A stretch of DNA of 64,000 nt from Melampsora larici-populina 98AG31 (lineage: Eukaryota; Basidiomycota; Pucciniomycetes; Pucciniales; Melampsoraceae), in assembly GCF_000204055.1 (NCBI RefSeq), contig NW_006768792.1:467736-531735 (forward strand), given 5' to 3'. How positions within the stretch are numbered: position 1 is the first letter of the stretch; each line of letters opens with the position of its first letter. The position numbers and the translations under genes were made by a program. Shown here in pieces: positions 57,926 through 64,000 of the stretch. Below the pieces are notes generated by a model. That model made no database searches, had not been told where the DNA came from, and was given only the letters and a program-made list of their open reading frames with translations.

Positions 57926-58996
57926 TCAAGCCGTTTGCCCATCATCAGCATTGTTCAACATTTGGATTATGGATGTCGTGGTAGACACATCTTCTTGGGT
58001 ATAATCCCTCAAGTAGAGCTTGTAGCAATTCGATGTCCATCTACCTAGAGTTTTGATATCCTCGTGTGGCACTCCGAGGGCGGCTCTCAATGACGCTCCA
58101 CCTACTCGGAAGGAGTGGCCGGAGATCGTGTCCCAACCATGAGATCTCCATATCTGTCGGCATCGTGCAACAACCGAGGATCTTGTCAGATTGACTCGTG
58201 TGCCGCTCTCGTCTTGATACCCGAACAGTGATTCAGACGGAGACGTTGATCCTGATACGCGTCTGATTACTGCCCTTACTGGACACAAGCAATTAGGTTG
58301 TGCATTCAGTAGGATTTGTTGTTGTTCTCCTGGCCGCGCCGTTTTCGCTCCACGAACGATTAGAATAATGTGAGATAGGTCTCCCACTGGCCTAATGGCA
58401 TCGCTGCACAGAATTGAGTTAATCCATGTCGGGGGGTCTGACGCGCTGGTGTAAGTTAGTTCGGCGAGCCTGGCCATCCCCCAGAAGGCTACGATGGCAC
58501 AGTCGAGGATCGCGTTGTCTTTAGGAGAAGATTTATCGACACCGTGATAGAGGGCTAGTAGGTGATGTAACATAACGGGAGGTTTTGTTGGTCTCTGAGG
58601 TGCCATTGCATCTGAGAGTTCTGAAGCTCTTAGAATGATTTTGACGGTGTTCTTCGTCGAGTGGGGGTATTCTTGATTATGAAACAATTGCCAAGCTTGT
58701 AGAGCGAAGAGGTATTTGGCTAGAGTTTTTGAAGAGATGTCGGTATCTGACTCTTTAAGTTCGGTTCTTCCTACAGAGATGCAGAAGTCGTAGATGTCTT
58801 CCGATGTCGCTGGTAGCTCGAATTCTGATTGTCTCTCTTCTTTGTAGAATCTTAGAAAACGTTTCACTGCACTGTTATAGCTAAGCAGAGTATTCATTCT
58901 CCATCCGTTTATCAAGTGAGACTGTAGAGTAGACATCCCTGGGCTGTTAGTACCTGATAGGAAGGATTGAAGTCGATGTACGTTTGAGTTATTCAT
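57926..58996 (-). CDS. tyrosine recombinase of the DIRS-type element
   Basis: 356 residues from an ATG. The catalytic residues of the tyrosine-recombinase fold are present: Arg I in GMARLAEL (residue ~171), the H-x-x-R in GHSFRVGGASLR (~300), and the nucleophilic Tyr in the TSNCYKLYLRDY segment (~335-341). An N-terminal SAM-like core-binding domain (NTLLSYNSAVKRFLRFY, TLAKYLFALQAW) precedes them. It would integrate the element's circular DNA by cutting and rejoining strands without target duplication. The frame is intact, with RT-RNase H about 390 bp upstream. Confidence 0.9.
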   Translation of the reverse strand: MNNSNVHRLQSFLSGTNSPGMSTLQSHLINGWRMNTLLSYNSAVKRFLRFYKEERQSEFELPATSEDIYDFCISVGRTELKESDTDISSKTLAKYLFALQAWQLFHNQEYPHSTKNTVKIILRASELSDAMAPQRPTKPPVMLHHLLALYHGVDKSSPKDNAILDCAIVAFWGMARLAELTYTSASDPPTWINSILCSDAIRPVGDLSHIILIVRGAKTARPGEQQQILLNAQPNCLCPVRAVIRRVSGSTSPSESLFGYQDESGTRVNLTRSSVVARCRQIWRSHGWDTISGHSFRVGGASLRAALGVPHEDIKTLGRWTSNCYKLYLRDYTQEDVSTTTSIIQMLNNADDGQTA

Positions 58997-59387
58997 AGTT
59001 GATTGTAAGAAATATGCTATGATTTGTTACGAGGGGGGAGGATCTTGGTATCTGGGTCCGATACTTAACGAGTCTATAGAGAACTCAGTATCATCTCACT
59101 AGCTCAGTGATTTGTTTCAAATAACAAATTAACTGGATTTCGTCATATCTATCGGTCGTTGCTAGTTACAATTCTGTATAATCAAATTACTTCTTCGAAT
59201 TTGTCATTCAATAGGTTGTTCTGACGGTTTGATTTCTGAAAATTGGAAATCATGTCCTTTTACGATCTGTTTGTCAACTCACTCTTCTTCCTTTTGAAGC
59301 TATGCCAACCAAAAGAGAGGAGGGTACCCTCGCGGGTTCTTAGTCAGTTCAGTGGTTAAACTGGAACATCTGTCAATGTTCATAGAC
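58997..59387 (-). other. linker between RT-RNase H and recombinase
   Basis: No open frame of note. CTCGCGGGTTCTTAG and a GAGGGGGGAGG tract are visible. May hold the recombinase promoter or an intron; no clear signal. Confidence 0.35.
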
Positions 59388-61265
59388 TTACGGGGTGATT
59401 TCTAGAACATTCACTAAATCTAGAGGTAGGGTGAAGACGGATCTATCCTTTTCTTCATGTTCCGTAGGTACTCCTCTCGATAATTCATCCGCGTCGTTAT
59501 TCTTAGAGGTAACACGTAATGGGTTCACATCGAGTTGAGAGTCTACAAGGAGGTGTTGGATAATTTTCCATTCATCATTCACGCTTCTATCCCGTGATTT
59601 TCTTTTCCTTAGAGTGTCTTCGCATGTTGTGTTGTCTGTCCAGACATTCAGGAATTGTCCTTTGTGTCTATTCATCGCATTTAACATGAGAATTCCTAGA
59701 CGTATAGCTACGGTTTCCAACCATGCAATACCTCTTTTCACGGGTCCTGACGATTCCCAACCTTCTCTTAGCTTGAATTGACACCACTTATGTCCAATTA
59801 TGACTCCTATTCCAAAGGATGTTGAAGCATCCCCCACCCAACCTATCTCTTTCGGTTTTGACAAGGGGATTAATCGCATATTTTTGAAGGTTTTAAGAGT
59901 TTCGGTCCAGTGACTCAAGTCTTCTTTCACATCAACTGGTATGTGTTGTCTAGCAAACTTGTGTACCCATGAGCATTTCCATCGATGTAAGCTATTCAAG
60001 TAGCACCTCAGTTGAGGGAGTAGGTAGGAGACATGAGTAAGTCTTCCTGTTAAGACTTCTACCTGATCTAATGAGAATGTTCCTTCTGTCAAGAATTCGA
60101 GTATTTGCTGTTTCCGTTGTTCGAGTTTCTCTTCTGGGAGTCTAACGGTTTTCTCTACTCCATTCCAGATGAAACCTATGAACTTCTGTTCATGGGCGAA
60201 GTTTGAGCATTTCTTCTTATTTGTCAGCACCCCCAACTCTTGTGATCGAGTTACCACATCATCCATGTTTGTTGATGATAAGAGCCGCTTGACGAATAGA
60301 TTGTTGTCCACCCATCGAAAGATGGTGAAGACGTCAAATTCATTTATCATGATGTGTTTCCATGCATCAGCTGGGCGTCCGAATGATCCGCAGCCTGCGA
60401 CTCCTCCGAAGGTTATTCGTGTATCAAGGTAGATTCGATCCTCTAGATCCAGAACTAGCAGATAAGGCCATTGGGACATTTTGGTTGGGATCTGGCGATA
60501 AGCCTTTTCCCAGTCAAATATAGCTAATAACCAACATTCATTTGAAGATCGAAAAAATTCTGCTACTGTCTTGAAATCGTCCCAAGTCGTTTTAAACTTC
60601 TTAGGGTCCACGAATGAATTCACAGAAGGTGTTTCCTTCTTGTTCTTGGGAAACGATAAATCGTTTATCGGTCTTAACGATCCATCGTTATTCACTACTG
60701 CGCCCATCGGGCTCGTTCTGAAGAATGGGAAGATTGATGCTAGTTGTTCTCGTGTAAAAGGTCCTATTAATCTTCCTGCTTGTATTTCGTCATCCATTGA
60801 CTTTTTGATTTTCTCTGCTGCTAGGACTGCTGATGAATGATTTGGCGGTGTGAAGTAAGGTAGTTTGTCTCCGGTTATTGGATCGTCTAGAGTGTGTTGC
60901 GGTATACCTTGGTCGAAACCGTCTTGGAAACCGTCTAGTACGTCTTGGTATTCCGGTAGCAGTTTCGCACTTTTCAAGGCCTTCTCCCATGCCGGAATTT
61001 TCATTTCGCATTTTATGTTCTTTGGCCAATTCGGTGGTTTCTTTCCGTTGGCTTTTTCTTCACTTTCTGACATTTGTTGCATTTCTTGGTTCTCATGTTG
61101 TTCGTTTTGCAATTCTTCATCACATGATATTGACCACACCGCTCTTTTCGTCCCTTTTTCGAACTTCCTTGTCATTGTTGGGACTCGCATCTGATCAGTT
61201 TTTGGAACCGTACTACTTCTGTTCTCCAATTTGAAGTAAAACAAAAGGCAAAACATTTCAAACAT
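59388..61265 (-). CDS. reverse transcriptase-RNase H of the DIRS-type element
   Basis: 625 residues from the ATG at 61265; a later start at MRVPTM is also possible. Fingers/palm motifs are FFRTSPMGAVVNNDGSLRP and DLSFP; the first catalytic Asp lies in AIFDWEKAYRQ. The second catalytic motif reads RWVDNNLF rather than an expected x-x-D-D, so one Asp of the pair is Asn here. RNase H follows with the acidic residues in GWVGDAS, AWLETVA, VWTDNTT and NNDADELSRG. Ty3-like RT plus RNase H without integrase fits DIRS elements. No methyltransferase domain, present in some DIRS1 relatives, was found. Confidence 0.88.
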   Translation of the reverse strand: MFEMFCLLFYFKLENRSSTVPKTDQMRVPTMTRKFEKGTKRAVWSISCDEELQNEQHENQEMQQMSESEEKANGKKPPNWPKNIKCEMKIPAWEKALKSAKLLPEYQDVLDGFQDGFDQGIPQHTLDDPITGDKLPYFTPPNHSSAVLAAEKIKKSMDDEIQAGRLIGPFTREQLASIFPFFRTSPMGAVVNNDGSLRPINDLSFPKNKKETPSVNSFVDPKKFKTTWDDFKTVAEFFRSSNECWLLAIFDWEKAYRQIPTKMSQWPYLLVLDLEDRIYLDTRITFGGVAGCGSFGRPADAWKHIMINEFDVFTIFRWVDNNLFVKRLLSSTNMDDVVTRSQELGVLTNKKKCSNFAHEQKFIGFIWNGVEKTVRLPEEKLEQRKQQILEFLTEGTFSLDQVEVLTGRLTHVSYLLPQLRCYLNSLHRWKCSWVHKFARQHIPVDVKEDLSHWTETLKTFKNMRLIPLSKPKEIGWVGDASTSFGIGVIIGHKWCQFKLREGWESSGPVKRGIAWLETVAIRLGILMLNAMNRHKGQFLNVWTDNTTCEDTLRKRKSRDRSVNDEWKIIQHLLVDSQLDVNPLRVTSKNNDADELSRGVPTEHEEKDRSVFTLPLDLVNVLEITP

Positions 61266-61501
61266 AAGTAAAATTGTTCATTCAAATTTCAGGTTTTGTT
61301 CAACTCGCTCTACAAATTAAATTTGTAATCAAGAAAACTCTACATGATTTAGGTCTTTGATTGACAGTATGACAACATTTTTAATGAGAGTATTGAAATT
61401 GAACACATATTATGAATCTATCTTAAACGAGTGATGATAGTGTTATACAAATAAAAAGATGGTTCGGAAAGAGCAATTCATGGGGAAAATCTGAGTGAAA
61501 C
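61266..61501 (-). other. gap between gag-like gene and RT
   Basis: 236 bp, AT-rich. A GTGTAG donor-like site at the gag stop and a GAGAACAG acceptor near 61220 could splice gag to RT in some transcripts, but this is speculative. Confidence 0.3.
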
Positions 61502-63386
61502 CTACACGTTTCCTCCACTTTGATTCTGTTTCGCTGCTGCTTTCTTAGCTGCATAGTTCGGATCGAAATTTCTTCCATTGTAACCTCCTCTACCTCTTGA
61601 TCCTATACCATTATGATCTGATCTATGATTAGGTCTTCTGTTTGAGTTATTTGAAGTGTTGTTATGACTAGAGTTGTTGTCTCGTGAATTTGAGTTATTG
61701 TTTTCAAATGAGTGATGACTGTTCTGGTGAGAGTTATTGTTGTTACTAGTACTTGTTCTAGGTAATCCAGTTGTCCAATCATAACCATATTTAACTCCAC
61801 CTTTCGCATACGGATTGTCATCGAATGATTCTTCGTTTAACCTGCGAGTCTTGGCAAAACATATAGCAGCTATGTTTTCGCGTCTTTGGGAGATGTCTGG
61901 AGGTGCGTTCGTGCCATTGTGCGTTACACAAAATGCGAAAGCGTTTAGACGGATCTTGATGTCATACCTGAAAGCAGTCATCCAATTGTCTCGTTCGTGA
62001 TAGAATTCGACATTCGCTTGGTGAGTTTCTGCCCAGTTCGCAAACGTTTTGAACTTGTATACGTCTCTTAGAACAGATACAAAATTCCGATAGTTCGTAT
62101 TCCAGGCTGCATAAGACTGAGTCATTTCATGAGGATAAGGATAACCGGTGTAAGTCGTTATATCTTTGTTAATATTGTCGGTTTTTACTCTCTTCTCTAC
62201 ATGATAGCTGTTCGCTAACTCTTGCCATTGTTTGTTGAAAATTGTTAATGGAATTGGGCCTTTCAACTCTCTCAAGTTCCTATCGAAGTATGGTGTGAAA
62301 CCAATGTCGGTGTGAGTCGTAATGGCTCCAGGAATGAACGATAAACCTCCTTCTTCAACTATCTCCGCATCTTCTTTTGTCATTGATGAGGACGTTTCAA
62401 CTGGTTTGTTCGACTTCTTTTCGTTCGATTCTCGTGATGGTGTTGGTTCTTCTTTAGACTTCTTCTTTGAAGTTAGTTGAGCGTGTAATTTGAAGTAACT
62501 CGAAGCTCCATCGATGTCTCCTATGGATGCTAACTCTAGAGCTTTGTTCCACACCGCTTTCCCATCATTGAGATCGAGATCATCGGGTTCATCTGTTGTC
62601 AAATCTAAAGATTTCCACCTGATTGATTAGATTTCTTTCTTTCATTATAGAGTGTATATTTACTCTACGTACCATAAGTGTTATGATTTGCTTCATTTCC
62701 ATCATTGGTTAATTCGTCTTGTTTGTTCGAAGATGGTGTGAGTTTTGCTTCAATCAATCATCAATGTTAGATTTCTTTACGTTCTCTTTTCCCTATCGTA
62801 TTTGGGTAAAAAGGAAAAACTCTCACCATTTGTTGCGTTAGTTGGTTTGCTTGCCAGTAATGACATGTAATCCGAACCGAATTTCGCATTTGTGCCTCCT
62901 TCGGGTCGCTTCCCCTTGGTGGTTCCTTTGCTCGAGCTTGGTGTGTTAGCTGTAGCTGGTGTCTTTCTCTTAGAAGATGATTGATCTTGAACCATTTCAG
63001 TGTTCGAGGTGGTACTATTCTTTGTTGACTGTTGTTCATCGTTATGTTGTATAGTGTCATTCACTGATTTGTTATTCGATTCGTCTACAGTTTTCGATTG
63101 CTCGGTTTGAGTTGTAGTTGCTAAATTTCATTCAAATGATTATTTTATAGATTAGTTATTGTTTGTCTTTCTATTCTTTTAGACTTAATCGAATTTGCAT
63201 ACCATCATTCTGGCTTTGCTGGGTTTCGTCTTTGGAATTATTGCTGTTTCCAGTTAGCATAGTAGCTATTAATCCACTTTCTTCTGTCGCTAGGTTGTTG
63301 TTGCCTATTTGGCTATTGCCTTCGGCTTGACCTTTGCTATTTACAGCGGTGGTCTTCTTGCTTCTGGTTGACTTGTCAGTAGACAT
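61502..63386 (-). CDS. spliced gag-like gene of the DIRS-type element
   Basis: Four exons (63386-63203, 63120-62827, 62747-62673, 62604-61502), all joined in phase 1, produce 551 residues. The first two exons are Ser/Thr/Asn/Lys-rich (TRSKKTTAVNSKGQ, SSSKGTTKGKRP). The last exon has an ordered region (WNKALELASIGDIDGASSYF, GFTPYFDRNLRELKGPI, YAAWNTNYRNFVSVLRDVYKF) and an Asn/Ser/His-rich tail ending AAKQNQSGGNV. No zinc knuckle is seen. Position upstream of RT and basic low-complexity ends suggest a nucleocapsid role. Introns in a retroelement are unusual but have been reported for DIRS1-like elements. Confidence 0.75.
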
Positions 63387-64000
63387 GTTTCTTATGCAAG
63401 ATTATTTAGCGATTAATCTAAGAATAGTTATGAGCTTATTCTAGTGGTCTGAAGAGAAAGGATGATAAGGTAGTTGTTTGGATTGTTGTTGTAGTTATTT
63501 TTAAATGGATTATTTGTCTTGGATTTCTTTGATTTATTAGAAAGAATAAAAAATAGGGACTGGTTAGGAAGAGTCTAAACGAGACTTATGATAGATAATA
63601 AGTGAAAAGGAATCTGTAAGGGAAATGAATAAGAGCAAGGAAAGAGGGAAAGAGCGGCTCTGCAGGGAGCCTGCCTACCTCAATCTTATATGAACTAACA
63701 GTTCTTCGCAGCATCCCGGAAAACCTCTGGGATTACTAAGACCTTGATTAGGAATGACGTATTGATCTTTCATCTAGACGAAAGAGTAAAGGTCTAGGTC
63801 AAAAGGTGGAATGCTGCGACGCTTCCTGAGATCCTTTTGGCAGTACGTGCACATGGACCGTGTGCTTCTCTCCTTGCGTGCCTCATACGAGTGCACTTCA
63901 GAATAACTGTTTCGCAGAAAATACATAGTCGGGATAGTGTTTTTCAAAAAACTGCATTCAAGACTTGGGATTCAGAATGGTTGCAAGTATGATTGGTTCA
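63387..64000. other. 5' part of the DIRS-type element or flank
   Basis: Leader upstream of the gag-like ATG. GAGCGGCTCTGCAGGGAGCC and CAGCATCCCGGAAAACC near 63650-63730 are GC-rich with short self-complementarity (CTGCAG). The sequence AGCATCCCGG/GCATTCC-type pairs flank 63700-63815. No gene; promoter or terminal repeat material is likely. Confidence 0.35.

Larger units (their letters stand above)
57489..64000 (-). mobile_element. DIRS-type tyrosine-recombinase retrotransposon
   Basis: Three minus-strand modules in the order gag-like (63386-61502), RT-RNase H (61265-59388) and tyrosine recombinase (58996-57926) define a YR retrotransposon; no DDE integrase or LTR is seen. The right boundary was not found and may lie beyond the window. 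The left boundary is placed at the palindrome adjoining the hAT fragment. Terminal split repeats typical of DIRS/Ngaro/PAT could not be confirmed by eye. All three frames are long and open, so the copy is young, although the RT active site shows a substitution. Confidence 0.85.

Overview
The window looks like nuclear DNA of a basidiomycete fungus, most probably a rust (Pucciniales, Melampsora-like). The sequence shows AT-rich DNA, genes with many short GT-AG introns, AT-rich spacers, and a heavy load of diverse transposons. The genus is an inference from gene families (KDZ-associated CxC5/CxC6 protein, lineage-specific secreted proteins), not a measured match.

Layout. 0-3.9 kb is gene-poor. 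3.9-17 kb is an accessory, visibly GC-richer block: an intact five-exon CxC5/CxC6 KDZ-associated protein (4103-6364, +), two convergent paralogous genes of unknown function with matching intron positions (7078-7933 + and 8506-9323 -), a foldback transposon (9799-10614), an unknown minus-strand gene (11394-12463) preceded by a 2 kb tract of repeated exon/donor-like units, and a cysteine-cluster gene (15320-16524, -). 17.3-18.5 kb is a TA-flanked inverted-repeat element. 19.2-22.3 kb is a two-exon forkhead transcription factor. 22.3-31 kb is mostly non-coding, with a small secreted-protein candidate (27240) and a decayed copy (28.2-29.8 kb) of the secreted-protein gene found intact at 40.7-42.4 kb.

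31-38.5 kb is a compact core block: a mitochondrial Pet127 homologue (31013-34070, -) and a MYST histone acetyltransferase (34535-36353, +) diverge from a 464 bp promoter region, followed by an unknown gene (37423-38445, +). 38.5-49 kb is accessory DNA with the intact secreted-protein gene, inverted-repeat elements, a second copy of a ~170 bp MITE and a Ty3/gypsy gag relic. 49.1-56.0 kb is a 25-exon ABCC (MRP/Ybt1-type) transporter on the minus strand, rebuilt here in one continuous frame of 1723 codons and including an 8-nt microexon that completes the Walker A motif.

56.9-64 kb holds the C-terminal end of a hAT transposase and, directly abutting it, a DIRS-type tyrosine-recombinase retrotransposon with a spliced gag-like gene, RT-RNase H and recombinase, all on the minus strand.

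The core genes act independently (transcription control, mitochondrial RNA metabolism, chromatin, vacuolar or plasma-membrane transport). The less familiar material is the 4-17 kb block of co-located, lineage-restricted genes. All exon structures were derived by eye from splice consensus, frame continuity and protein motifs; no database search was run.
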